Below, piece by piece: positions 1-8,293 of a stretch of 64,000 nucleotides of DNA. The stretch covers positions 930,001-994,000 of the forward strand of contig NZ_JALGBI010000001.1 of assembly GCF_022809125.1 (NCBI RefSeq), given 5' to 3'. The notes beneath the pieces were generated by a model. The model saw only the letters and a list, made by a program, of their open reading frames with translations, did no database searches and was not told the origin of the DNA. Made by a program: the position numbers and the translations under genes. How positions within the stretch are numbered: the first letter of the stretch is position 1; each line of letters starts with the position of its first letter. The stretch comes from Variovorax terrae (GTDB lineage Bacteria; Pseudomonadota; Gammaproteobacteria; Burkholderiales; Burkholderiaceae_C).

Positions 1-811
1 CATCGAGGCCACCGGCTACGGCCTCACGCTGGGCCTGCACACGCGCATCGACGAAACCATTGCGCATGTGGTCGGCCGCGCGCACGCGGGCAATGTCTAT
101 GTGAACCGCAACATGGTGGGCGCCGTGGTCGGTGTGCAGCCGTTCGGCGGCGAGGGCCTGTCAGGCACCGGCCCCAAGGCCGGCGGGCCGCTCTACCTGG
201 TCCGCCTGCTGTCGGCGGGCCCGCACGGTGCGATGCGGCGTGCCCTCGCAGCGGCGGCGCCCGAGGCACCGCCCCACCAGGCGCTGGCGGCCCTGCAGCA
301 GTGGGCCCAGGCCAGCGGGCGGACGGCGCTGGCCGGCGTCTGCGCGGGCTTCGCCGCCGAAGCGTGCGTTCATGGCGTTCGCGTACTGGCCGGCCCCACG
401 GGCGAGCGCAACACCTATGGCCTGCGGCCGCGCTCGGCCGTGCTGTGCGTGGCCGAGCGCGACGAAGACCGCCTGGTGCAACTGGCGGCGGTGCTGGCCG
501 TGGGCGCGCGCGCGCTGTGGCCGGCCCCGGTGCCGGCCGGCCTGCCCAGCGAGGTGCTGGCCGCCATCACGGCGGCGCAGGACGGGGACGCGGCCGCGCT
601 GCCGTTCGAGGCGGTGCTGCACCATGGCAGCGCCGAAGCGCTGCAGGCGCTGTGCGCCCGCATCGCGCAGCGGCCCGGGCCCCTCGTGGGCGTGCAGGGG
701 CTGCGCCCCGGCGAGCGCGGCATCGCGCTGGAACGCCTGGTGACCGAACGCTCGCTCAGCGTCAACACCGCCGCGGCCGGCGGCAATGCCAGCCTGATGA
801 CGATCGGGTAG
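1..811 (+). CDS. putA: PutA C-terminal part (proline dehydrogenase / P5C dehydrogenase), partial
   Basis: The 5' end lies outside the window; about 269 residues are visible from base 2. They cover the end of the aldehyde-dehydrogenase (P5C dehydrogenase) domain, with the typical NVYVNRNMVGAVVGVQPFGG and GEGLSGTGPKAGGP stretches, followed by the C-terminal region found in long PutA proteins. The P5C dehydrogenase half oxidises glutamate semialdehyde to glutamate in proline breakdown. The NRN...QPFGG...GTGPKAGGP pattern separates PutA from other aldehyde dehydrogenases. Trifunctional PutA proteins also bind DNA at their N-terminus, which cannot be checked here. A stem-loop with a T-tract follows at 859-885. 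Confidence 0.93.
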   Translation, partial: IEATGYGLTLGLHTRIDETIAHVVGRAHAGNVYVNRNMVGAVVGVQPFGGEGLSGTGPKAGGPLYLVRLLSAGPHGAMRRALAAAAPEAPPHQALAALQQWAQASGRTALAGVCAGFAAEACVHGVRVLAGPTGERNTYGLRPRSAVLCVAERDEDRLVQLAAVLAVGARALWPAPVPAGLPSEVLAAITAAQDGDAAALPFEAVLHHGSAEALQALCARIAQRPGPLVGVQGLRPGERGIALERLVTERSLSVNTAAAGGNASLMTIG

Positions 812-858
812 GCATGCCGGGCACCGCCTCTGCGTTGCTTAAATGGTGGGCACGGTCT

Positions 859-885
859 GCCAGCCCAATGCTGGCGCGGTTTTTT
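859..885 (+). terminator. Rho-independent terminator after putA
   Basis: GCCAGC (859-864), a five-base loop and GCTGGC (870-875) form a hairpin followed by GCGG and six T residues (880-885). It sits 48 bases after the putA stop, on the same strand. Confidence 0.6.
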
Positions 886-901
886 GCACTTGTTCCATGG
901 G

Positions 902-938
902 TTGTCCACAGCTCGGTTCACAGTCTGCGGGCATAACT
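902..938 (+). repeat. DnaA-box-like dispersed repeat, copy 1
   Basis: TTGTCCACAG, then CACAG, then GGGCATAA in fixed register. The same three blocks at the same spacing recur at 6213-6249, where the first block is the perfect DnaA-box word TTATCCACA. No replication gene lies nearby. The function is unknown. Confidence 0.6.
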
Positions 939-970
939 TTGGCGCGCCTGGATCGGGTTTGACGGAGATT

Positions 971-982
971 CCAATATATTGG
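971..982. promoter_or_regulatory. Perfect palindrome CCAATATATTGG upstream of the XRE gene
   Basis: A 12-bp perfect palindrome, AT-rich within G+C-rich DNA, lies 15 bases before the ATG of the XRE/cupin regulator. Position and symmetry fit an autoregulatory operator, possibly overlapping the -10 region. This is inferred from sequence only. Confidence 0.45.
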
Positions 983-997
983 AAAATTCATCCAATC

Positions 998-1582
998 ATG
1001 AATGACACCACCGGCACCGACCTGAACCAGCGCATCGCGCAGCGCGTGGGCGGGCTGCGCGCCGCGCGGGGCCTCTCGCTCGATGCGCTGGCGGCGCAGT
1101 GCGGCGTCAGCCGCTCCATGATCTCGCTGATCGAGCGCGGCGAAAGCAGCCCCACCGCCGTGATGCTCGACAAGCTGGCCACCGGCCTCGGTGTGCCGCT
1201 GGCCTCGCTGTTCGACGCGCCAGAGCCGGCCGCGAACCCCGTGGCCCGCCTGGCCGACCAGCCGCCCTGGCGCGACCCGCATTCCGGCTATGTGCGGCGC
1301 AACGTCTCGCCCAGCGGGGTGGGCTCGCCCCTGCAGATCGTGGAGGTGTCGTTCCCGCCGCAGGCGCGCGTGGCCTACGAGACCGGCGCCCGCGAGCCCC
1401 TGGTCCATCAGCAGATCTGGGTGCTTGACGGCCGCATCGAGGTCACGCTGGGCGACGACCGCCATCGCCTGGAGGCTGGCGACTGCCTGGCGCACCGGCT
1501 GGACCGCCCCGTGACCTACCACAACCCCACGCGCAGGACGGCCCGCTACGCCGTGGTGATTGCCGCCGTCCCGTGGAAATGA
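998..1582 (+). CDS. XRE-family transcriptional regulator with C-terminal cupin domain
   Basis: 194 residues from the ATG at 998. An upstream start in the same frame exists (884), but it would read through the palindrome and the repeat. Residues about 10-65 are an XRE/Cro helix-turn-helix (LAAQCGVSRSMISLIERGES, with SPT after it). Residues about 105-190 form a small cupin (QQIWVLDGRIEVTLGDD, EAGDCLAHRLDRPVTYHN). Proteins of this HTH-cupin type usually sense a small ligand in the cupin pocket and control a neighbouring gene; the downstream GNAT acetyltransferase is the obvious candidate partner. The palindrome at 971-982 may be its operator. The ligand is unknown. Confidence 0.88.
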   Translation: MNDTTGTDLNQRIAQRVGGLRAARGLSLDALAAQCGVSRSMISLIERGESSPTAVMLDKLATGLGVPLASLFDAPEPAANPVARLADQPPWRDPHSGYVRRNVSPSGVGSPLQIVEVSFPPQARVAYETGAREPLVHQQIWVLDGRIEVTLGDDRHRLEAGDCLAHRLDRPVTYHNPTRRTARYAVVIAAVPWK

Positions 1583-1616
1583 AGTGAAGCACCCCCGAAG
1601 CGTCTGCGGCGTGGTG

Positions 1617-1741
1617 CCATGGCCAGAGGCCATGGCTCTTCGAGGCCGTCCAGACCTGCGCAGGCAGGTCTGGAGCCGCGGCCTCTCAGCCCCCTCAAGA
1701 GGGCGCCACCAGCGGCCCGGCAGAGCCGGTTCCGCGGTGGC
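1617..1741. repeat. Nested inverted repeats (REP-like intergenic element)
   Basis: Four hairpins stand in a row between the XRE and GNAT genes: CCATGGCC/GGCCATGG (1617-1635), CCAGACCTG/CAGGTCTGG (1650-1673), CCCTC/GAGGG around 1692-1703, and a larger stem GCCACCAGCGG/CCGCGGTGGC (1705-1741) enclosing CCGGC-AGA-GCCGG. No T-tract follows, so it is not a classical terminator. It could be a REP/BIME-like repeat, an attenuator, or mRNA-stabilising structure between two co-transcribed genes. Confidence 0.55.
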
Positions 1742-1805
1742 CTTGGCCTGGGGCGCGCCGGTTTTCATGTACCGCGGATGGCGCGCAGCGCCATGGAGAA
1801 CTGAC

Positions 1806-2366
1806 ATGCCGCACGAAGAAACCGCTTCCTTCCGCCCCGTCCAGGTACGCCGCATCCAGGCCGTGTCCGAGGCGCAGCTGTCGGCGCTGGCCGAGGTGTT
1901 GATCGACTGCGTGGAGGGCGGCGCCTCGGTGAGCTTCATGCTGCCCCTGCCGGGGCCAACGGCCCTGGCCTTCTGGCGCGGGGTGGCCGAGGGCGTGGCG
2001 CGCGGCGAGCGCGCGCTGCTGGTGGCCGAGGACGGCGCCGGCATCGTGGGCACCGTGCAGCTGGTGCTGGCGCAGCCCGACAACCAGCCGCACCGCGCCG
2101 ATGTGTCCAAGCTGCTGGTGCACCGCCGCGCGCGGCGCCACGGCGTGGGCGAGGCCCTGATGCAGGCCGTGGAGCCGCTGGCGCGCGAATGCGGCAAGTC
2201 GCTGCTGGTGCTGGACACGGCCAGCGGCGACGCCGAGCGGCTCTACGAGCGCCTGGGCTGGCAGCGCTGCGGCGTCATTCCCGGCTTTGCGCTGTGGCCG
2301 CAGGGCGGGTTGTGCGACACCACGTACTTCTATCGCGCGCTGGGCGCCGCCACCGCGCCGGCCTGA
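1806..2366 (+). CDS. GNAT-family N-acetyltransferase
   Basis: 186 residues from ATG 1806; another in-frame ATG at 1767 would add 13 residues, and the frame stays open back to 1560 through the hairpin region. Residues about 80-150 show the GNAT fold: LLVAEDGAGIVGTVQLV (beta strands), then VSKLLVHRRARRHGVGEALM, where R-R-x-G-V-G is the acetyl-CoA pyrophosphate loop, and later LDTASGDAERLYERLGW, the usual C-terminal motif. It transfers an acetyl group from acetyl-CoA to an amine; the substrate cannot be read. It lies directly downstream of the XRE/cupin regulator on the same strand, separated by the hairpin cluster. Confidence 0.85.
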   Translation: MPHEETASFRPVQVRRIQAVSEAQLSALAEVLIDCVEGGASVSFMLPLPGPTALAFWRGVAEGVARGERALLVAEDGAGIVGTVQLVLAQPDNQPHRADVSKLLVHRRARRHGVGEALMQAVEPLARECGKSLLVLDTASGDAERLYERLGWQRCGVIPGFALWPQGGLCDTTYFYRALGAATAPA

Positions 2367-2405
2367 GGCCTCCGATCGAACGGGCGAGGGCGTGCCTTGT
2401 GGGCT

Positions 2406-3299
2406 TCACCCGTCGACTGCCGCTGCATCCAGCAGCCACCGCCTGAACTCGCGCATCGCCGCCGAGACCGGCCGCGACTTCAGGCGCGTGAGCCAGTAGC
2501 GACCGGTGACCACCTCGATGGCGAAGGGCTGCACCAGGCGTTCGTGTCGCAGGTCGCCGGCGATCATGGCCGGCGGCAGCAGCGCGACGCCGATGCCCTG
2601 CACCGCGGCGGCGGCCATGGTCAGCGACGAATCGAACACGGGCCCGCGCAGCAGCGGCGTCTCGACGCCGGCGGCGGCGAACCAGCGACCCCACTCGTCG
2701 GCACGGTAGGAGCGCAGCAGCGTCTCGCGCGCCAGATCGGCCGCTGCGCCCAGGCGCCGCGCCACCTCGGGGGCGCACACCGGCGACAGCGGCGCGTCGA
2801 GCAGCGCATCGGCCTCGGTGCCATGCCAGGCGCCGTCGCCGAAGCGGATGGCGTAGTCCAGGCCTTCGCCGGCCAGGTCGACGCGGTTGTTGTTCGTCAT
2901 CAGCCGCAGGTCGACGAACGGATGGCTGCGATGGAAGGCCGCGAGCCGCGGCATCAGCCAGCCGACGGCGAAGGTGCCCACGGCGGCCACCGTCAGCACC
3001 TCGCGCAGGCGGCCGCCCTGGAACTGGCCCAGCACCTCGCCCATGCGCCCGAAGCTGTCGGACAGCACCGGCAGCAGCGCCTGGCCTTCGTCGGTGAGCG
3101 CCAGGCCGCGCGGCAGGCGGCGAAACAGCGGCGCGCCCAGCCGCTCTTCCAGGTTCCTGACCTGGGCGCTGACGGCCGTCTGCGTCACGCCGAGCTCAAG
3201 GGCCGCGCGTGTGAAACTGAGGTGGCGGGCCGATACCTCGAAGGCGCGCAGGGCATTGAGTGGCAGGTTCATGCCCCAGATTTTCTGTGGTTTCTCCAT
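2406..3299 (-). CDS. LysR-family regulator, AmpR-like
   Basis: 297 residues from the ATG at 3299, preceded by GGTGA six bases upstream; starts at 3308 or 3272 are also possible. The N-terminal helix-turn-helix (NLPLNALRAFEVSARHLSFT, then TQTAVSAQVRNLEERLG) and PLFRRLPRGLALTDEG closely resemble AmpR, the LysR regulator that induces beta-lactamase in response to muropeptides. The rest is the usual LysR effector domain. It is divergent from a class A beta-lactamase, the classic AmpR arrangement. A 13-base TTGC-N5-GCAA dyad at 3312-3324 fits a LysR T-N11-A box. The AmpR-like role is inferred from similarity and context. Confidence 0.88.
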   Translation of the reverse strand: MEKPQKIWGMNLPLNALRAFEVSARHLSFTRAALELGVTQTAVSAQVRNLEERLGAPLFRRLPRGLALTDEGQALLPVLSDSFGRMGEVLGQFQGGRLREVLTVAAVGTFAVGWLMPRLAAFHRSHPFVDLRLMTNNNRVDLAGEGLDYAIRFGDGAWHGTEADALLDAPLSPVCAPEVARRLGAAADLARETLLRSYRADEWGRWFAAAGVETPLLRGPVFDSSLTMAAAAVQGIGVALLPPAMIAGDLRHERLVQPFAIEVVTGRYWLTRLKSRPVSAAMREFRRWLLDAAAVDG

Positions 3300-3311
3300 C
3301 GAAATCACCGT

Positions 3312-3324
3312 TTGCGCAGTGCAA
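3312..3324. promoter_or_regulatory. Candidate LysR (AmpR) box between regulator and beta-lactamase
   Basis: TTGCGCAGTGCAA is a TTGC/GCAA dyad matching T-N11-A. It lies 12 bases before the regulator ATG and 45 bases before the beta-lactamase ATG. It suits a shared divergent operator; no binding data are available. Confidence 0.5.
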
Positions 3325-3369
3325 GGGCGGCCGCTATCGTTGGCCGGCTTTCAAAGGAGACCGATCACG

Positions 3370-4266
3370 ATGGACAGACGCCGTTTCAACCGCCAGCTGG
3401 CCTGGGCTGTCGCCGCCAGCAGCCCGCTGCTGGCCCGGGCCCAACAGAAAAACACGGATCAGATGCCGGCCAACCAGCTGCCAACCAACAGCCGCTGGCA
3501 GGCCATCGAGGCCGGCGCGGCCGGCCGGCTGGGCGTGGCGGTGCTGGACACCGCCAGCGGCCGCCTGGAGGGCCATCGGCTCGACGAGCGCTTTCCGATG
3601 TGCAGCACCTTCAAGTGGCTGGCCGCGGCGTGCGTGCTGCAGCGCGTGGACGCCGGGCAGGAGCGGCTGGACCGCCGCATCCGCTATGGGCGCGAAGTGC
3701 TGCTGTCGCACTCGCCCGTCACCGCGCAGCACACGGGCCAGGGCATGACGCTGGGCGAACTGTGCGAGGCCGCCGTCACGGTGAGCGACAACGCGGCGGC
3801 CAATCTGCTGCTGGCGAGCTTCGGCGGCCCCGCGGCGCTGACGCGCTATGCGCGCACGCTGGGCGACCCGATGACGCGGCTCGACCGCCGCGAGCCCGCA
3901 CTCAATGAAGCCCGGCCGGGCGACCCGCGCGACACCACCACGCCGCGCGCCATGGCCACCGCGCTGCGCGCGGCGGTGCTGGGCGAGGCGCTGTCGCCCG
4001 CCAGCCGCGCGCAGCTGGTGCGCTGGCTCGAAGCCACGAGCACCAACGGCCAGCGCCTGCGCGCCGATCTGCCCGCCGGCTGGCGCATGGGCAGCAAGAC
4101 CGGCAGTGGCGCGCGCGGCACCACCAACGACGTGGGCGTGTTCTGGCCGCCCGGCGGGCGTGCGCCTCTCGTGGTGGCGGTCTACCTCACCGAAAGCGCC
4201 GCCGCCGAGTCCGTGCGCAACGCCGCCGTGGCGCAGGTGGCAGGAGTTGTCCGCAGAGGTGGCTAG
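3370..4266 (+). CDS. Class A beta-lactamase
   Basis: 298 residues from ATG 3370, with AAAGGAG seven or more bases upstream. The N-terminus MDRRRF followed by a hydrophobic stretch ending ARA-Q looks like a Tat-type export signal. All class A motifs are present: S79-T-F-K82, S139-D-N141, E175 within REPALNE, and K243-T-G245. It would hydrolyse beta-lactam rings in the periplasm. The residue before the catalytic Ser is Cys (CSTFK), as in disulfide-bearing carbapenemases, but the partner position after KTG is not Cys (KTGSGA), so that disulfide is absent. It is probably inducible through the divergent AmpR-like gene. Substrate range cannot be predicted. Confidence 0.93.
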   Translation: MDRRRFNRQLAWAVAASSPLLARAQQKNTDQMPANQLPTNSRWQAIEAGAAGRLGVAVLDTASGRLEGHRLDERFPMCSTFKWLAAACVLQRVDAGQERLDRRIRYGREVLLSHSPVTAQHTGQGMTLGELCEAAVTVSDNAAANLLLASFGGPAALTRYARTLGDPMTRLDRREPALNEARPGDPRDTTTPRAMATALRAAVLGEALSPASRAQLVRWLEATSTNGQRLRADLPAGWRMGSKTGSGARGTTNDVGVFWPPGGRAPLVVAVYLTESAAAESVRNAAVAQVAGVVRRGG

Positions 4267-4308
4267 GGCGGCCACGCGCCGGCGCGAAATCGGGTATCGT
4301 GCGCCCAC

Positions 4309-5246
<938 letters not shown>

Positions 5247-5250
<4 letters not shown>

Positions 5251-6008
5251 ACCTGCACGCGATCCGCGCCATCTACCTGTTCGAGATGGCGCGCACCTTC
5301 CGCACGCTGCTGCAAAGCATCGTCTCGCCCGTGGTCTCCACCTCGCTGTACTTCGTGGTGTTCGGCTCGGCCATCGGCTCGCGCATTCCCGAGGTCGGCG
5401 GCGTGAGCTACGGCGCCTTCATCGTGCCGGGGCTGGTGATGCTCTCGCTGCTGACGCAAAGCATCTCCAACGCCTCGTTCGGCATCTACTTTCCCAGGTT
5501 CACCGGCACCATCTACGAGCTGCTGTCGGCGCCGGTGTCCACGCTGGAGATCGTCATCAGCTATGTGGGCGCGGCGGCCACCAAGTCGATCGCGCTGGGG
5601 CTCATCATCATGGCCACGGCCGCGCTGTTCGTGCCGCTGCAGATCATGCATCCGGGCTTCATGCTGCTGTTCCTGGTGCTCACCTCGGTCACGTTCAGCC
5701 TGCTGGGCTTCATCATCGGCATCTGGGCCGACGGCTTCGAGAAGCTGCAGTTCATTCCCACGCTGATCATCACGCCGCTGACCTTCCTGGGCGGCAGCTT
5801 CTACAGCATCGACATGCTGCCGGCGTTCTGGCAGAAGGTGACGCTGTTCAACCCGGTGGTGTACCTGGTGAGCGGCTTTCGCTGGAGCTTCTATGGCCAC
5901 TCCGACGTCGGCGTCGAGGTCAGCCTGGGCATGACGCTGCTGTTCATGGCGATCTGCCTGGGCGTGGTGGCGTGGATCTTCAGGACGGGCTACCGGCTCA
6001 AGAGCTGA
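5247..6008 (+). CDS. ABC-2 type permease (YadH/NodJ type)
   Basis: 253 residues with about six hydrophobic segments. The family motifs [20 protein letters not shown] and [36 protein letters not shown] are present. It is the membrane partner of the preceding ATPase, with a four-base overlap, forming an ABC-2 exporter (two ATPase plus two permease chains). E. coli YadGH is the nearest well-known relative by pattern. The exported compound is unknown. No further gene follows in the operon; the next 480 bases hold only repeats. Confidence 0.92.
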
Positions 6009-6051
6009 CAGCGGCCGCCCGCCGCGCGCCGCTGGCGCCGGAAAATGAATG

Positions 6052-6105
6052 AAATCGGGTGGATGTCCTTGTCCCCTGGTTATTTCATGCTATCGAAATA
6101 GGAGC
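6052..6105 (+). repeat. 54-bp spaced repeat, copy 1
   Basis: Blocks AAAT-N9-GTCC-N7-CTGGT-N8-GCTA-N9-GAGC at the spacing common to all eight copies. Intergenic. One of the more degenerate copies. Confidence 0.75.
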
Positions 6106-6212
6106 GGCATGCGCCGCCGCGCCGATCACCGTGCCGCCGCTCCCTCTGCCCAGGAAAGCAGCAGGCCCCGCCAGCCCAGCACCGGCGCGGGATGGCCGAC
6201 TTATCCGAGGAC

Positions 6213-6249
6213 TTATCCACAGAGTGCCCCACAGCCGCTGGGCATAAGT
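6213..6249 (+). repeat. DnaA-box-like dispersed repeat, copy 2
   Basis: TTATCCACAG (perfect DnaA-box core TTATCCACA at 6213-6221), CACAG and GGGCATAA in the same register as copy 1 at 902. An extra TTATCC lies 12 bases upstream (6201). Confidence 0.65.
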
Positions 6250-6281
6250 GCGCGAGCGTCTGCCTGCGGAAAATTGGGATG

Positions 6282-6335
6282 AAAAGGGCTCCAGGTCCTT
6301 GTCGGGCGGTTCTATCGTGCTATTGAAATGAGAGT
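6282..6335 (+). repeat. 54-bp spaced repeat, copy 2
   Basis: AAAA-N9-GTCC-N7-GCGGT-N8-GCTA-N9-GAGT. Intergenic, 47 bases after the DnaA-box-like repeat and same orientation as copy 1. Confidence 0.82.
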
Positions 6336-6414
6336 GAGCCGTGGTCAGCGGCGGCTGTGCCGGGCGCTCCCCGGGGGGCTTCTTTTCAACATCTGGATTC
6401 AAATAGGGCAACTC

Positions 6415-6459
6415 ATTGGTTGCATTTATTGAGGGATTGACGCACAATAAGCAACCAAT
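6415..6459. promoter_or_regulatory. Long dyad ATTGGTTGC/GCAACCAAT upstream of the SRPBCC-ArsR operon
   Basis: Nine-base perfect arms (6415-6423 and 6451-6459) frame 27 bases that include TTGACG. The dyad ends 31 bases before the SRPBCC start. ArsR proteins bind dyads in their own promoters, so this is a candidate operator for the ArsR encoded at 7416. Confidence 0.45.
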
Positions 6460-6490
6460 CAATTGCATTTCAACGCGACAAGGAGCCTCC

Positions 6491-7435
6491 ATGGAACACT
6501 ATCGTCAACGGCTGCTGCTATCGGCTTCCCCCGAAGCGGTCTACCAGGCCTTGGCCACACAGCAGGGCCTGCGCCGCTGGTGGACCGAAGACTGCGAGGC
6601 GGGCACCCAGGTCGGCGAGCGCGCGACCTTCCGCTTTGGCCGCCACCGCAAGGTGATGCAGATCGAGCGCCTGGTGCCCGGGCGCGAGGTGCGCTGGCAT
6701 TGCGTGGAAGCGCACCTGGAGGTGCCGGGGCTGGCGCGGCCCGATGAATGGGTGGGCACGCACATCGTGTTCAGCCTGTCGCCGCACGGCGCGGCGGGCA
6801 CGGCGCTGGACTTCGAGCACATCGGCCTCACGCCCGAACTCGGCTGCTACGGCCTGTGCCAAGAGGGATGGCAGCAATTCCTGGCCAGCCTGCAAGCCCT
6901 GATGGACACGGGGCGGGGCACGCCCTTCGTGCCGGCCGAAACCGCCTGCGGCGCCAGCAACGCCGCGGCGGCCTCCGCCGTGACCGACCGCATCGAGCGC
7001 CAGGTGCACATCCGGGCGCCGCGCTCGCGCGTGTGGCACGCGATCTCCAATGCCGAGGAGTACGGCCGCTGGTTCGGCGCCAATCTCCAGGGCCAGGTGT
7101 TCGCGCCCGGCCAGCGCGCGCGCGGGCCGATCACCATCGCCGGCTACGAGCATGTGGTGTTCGACGTGATCATCGAGCGCGTGGAGCCCGAGCAGCTCAT
7201 GGCGTTCCGCTGGCACCCTTACGCGGTGGACGCCGCCATCGACTACTCGAAGGAAGAGCGCACCCTGGTGACCTTCACCCTGCAGGACGTGGGCGAGGGC
7301 ACCTTGCTCAAGGTCGTCGAATCGGGCTTCGACAAGGTGCCGCCCGGCCGGCGCATGGAGGCCTTCCGCATGAACAGCGGCGGCTGGGAGGGGCAACTGC
7401 GCAACATCGACCGCCATGTCAGCACTGCCTCCTAG
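6491..7435 (+). CDS. SRPBCC protein with two AHSA1-like domains
   Basis: 314 residues from ATG 6491, with AGGAG five bases upstream. Two tandem START-like/AHSA1 units are visible: residues about 1-145 (RLLLSASPEAVYQAL, GLRRWWTED) and about 165-310 (QVHIRAPRSRVWHAISNAEE, YGRWFGANL, ending in VESGFDKVPPGRR). Single-domain relatives bind hydrophobic ligands or contact Hsp90; in bacteria they are very often paired with an ArsR gene, as here (20-base overlap with the next gene). The ligand is unknown. The fused tandem arrangement is less usual than a single domain. Confidence 0.85.
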   Translation: MEHYRQRLLLSASPEAVYQALATQQGLRRWWTEDCEAGTQVGERATFRFGRHRKVMQIERLVPGREVRWHCVEAHLEVPGLARPDEWVGTHIVFSLSPHGAAGTALDFEHIGLTPELGCYGLCQEGWQQFLASLQALMDTGRGTPFVPAETACGASNAAAASAVTDRIERQVHIRAPRSRVWHAISNAEEYGRWFGANLQGQVFAPGQRARGPITIAGYEHVVFDVIIERVEPEQLMAFRWHPYAVDAAIDYSKEERTLVTFTLQDVGEGTLLKVVESGFDKVPPGRRMEAFRMNSGGWEGQLRNIDRHVSTAS

Positions 7436-7781
7436 CGCGGCCAGTGCGCCGCCGCCGGGGCCGCTGGCGCCCGGCATCGCCCACGTGTTCTTCGCGCTGG
7501 GCGATCCGACGCGGCTGCGCCTGATCGCCCTGCTGTGCGCGGGCGGCGCATTCTCGATCGCGCAGCTCACCGCCACCACGCAGATCACGCGGCAGGCCGT
7601 CACCAAGCACCTTCAGGTGCTGGCCGGCGCCGGGCTGGTGCAGGACCTGAAGCTGGGGCGCGAGCGGCTGTGGCAGTTCGATCCCACGCAGCTCGACGAG
7701 GCCCGGCGTTCGCTGGAAGTCATCGGCCAGCAGTGGGAGCAGGCGCTGGGCAGGCTGAAGGCGGGGCTGGAGGAAGGGTAG
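7416..7781 (+). CDS. ArsR-family transcriptional regulator
   Basis: 121 residues. Winged helix from about residue 20: VFFALGDPTRLRLIALL, FSIAQLTATTQITRQAVTKH (recognition helix), LQVLAGAGLVQDLKLGRERL. No metal-binding cysteine pair is visible, so this belongs to the non-metal ArsR group that accompanies SRPBCC/AHSA1 proteins. It overlaps the SRPBCC gene by 20 bases and should be co-transcribed. The dyad at 6415-6459 is the likely operator. The inducer is unknown. Confidence 0.9.
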   Translation: MSALPPSAASAPPPGPLAPGIAHVFFALGDPTRLRLIALLCAGGAFSIAQLTATTQITRQAVTKHLQVLAGAGLVQDLKLGRERLWQFDPTQLDEARRSLEVIGQQWEQALGRLKAGLEEG

Positions 7782-7823
7782 CGGCCCAATATCAGGCCGA
7801 TGCATGAGGCGGCGCGGCGAGGC

Positions 7824-8147
7824 TCAGAGCGGCCCGGGCAGCGCCTTCAAGCCCAGCCAGGCCGCGCCGATGACCGCGTTGACCGGCACGCTGAGCGCGC
7901 TGGGCACGTAGAACAGCGCGGAAAGCCCGGGCGCGTTCAGCATCAGCTCGACAAAGCTGCCCAGGCCGTAGAGCAGCAGGCCGCAACCCAGCCAGCGCCG
8001 CATGTAGGTGAGCAGCCAGCGCGCCTGGCCCTGGTTGAAGCGCCAGGCCGCCGACCGTTCGAACATGTTGCCCCGGCTGGCGTCCCGGAACAGCCAGCCG
8101 AAAAAGAAATAGCGGTACAAAAGGGTGCTGAAGTCGAGGTCTTGCAC
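7824..8147 (-). CDS. Small membrane protein of unknown function
   Basis: 107 residues if the GTG at 8147 is used (VQDLDFSTLLYRYFFFGWLF); the frame remains open to a GTG at 8249, which would add 34 non-hydrophobic residues. Two membrane segments are likely: RRWLGCGLLLYGLGSFVELM and a C-terminal SVPVNAVIGAAWLGL. Between them and the N-terminus is the charged stretch RDASRGNMFERSAAWRFNQG. I recognise no family. It is convergent with the ArsR gene. Codon use matches its neighbours, so it is probably a real gene. Confidence 0.6.
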   Translation of the reverse strand: MQDLDFSTLLYRYFFFGWLFRDASRGNMFERSAAWRFNQGQARWLLTYMRRWLGCGLLLYGLGSFVELMLNAPGLSALFYVPSALSVPVNAVIGAAWLGLKALPGPL

Positions 8148-8293
8148 GATGGCGCACTGGGGAAGGCCGAACGTGCACAGTGTCTCCCAATTCCCCGCGG
8201 GGCGTGCGCCGGTTCGCCGCAGACCCTGAGTCGCGAAGCGGCTTCGCACAGGCGCGCCTCAAGCCCCGGGGCTGGGCCAAAGTGGTTTACGCT

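Larger units (their letters stand above)
6009..6490. other. Gene-free, repeat-rich intergenic region
   Basis: No convincing gene lies here. The stretch holds two copies of the 54-bp spaced repeat (6052-6105, 6282-6335), the second DnaA-box-like repeat (6213-6249) with a preceding TTATCC at 6201, and a long dyad just before the SRPBCC gene (6415-6459). A weak frame on the minus strand (6085-6492) has no recognisable product. The concentration of repeats is the highest in the window. Confidence 0.7.

Noticed and set aside
6201-6249. Chromosomal or plasmid replication origin at the DnaA-box-like motif
   Set aside because: Only one perfect box, no AT-rich unwinding region with further boxes, and no dnaA, dnaN, rep or par genes nearby.
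6085-6492. Open frame of 135 codons on the minus strand in the repeat-rich gap
   Set aside because: It runs through both 54-bp repeats and the DnaA-box-like repeat, has no ribosome site or recognisable domain, and reads as chance.
7782-7799. CGGCC/GGCCG hairpin after the ArsR gene as terminator
   Set aside because: Five-base stem without a T-tract; too weak.
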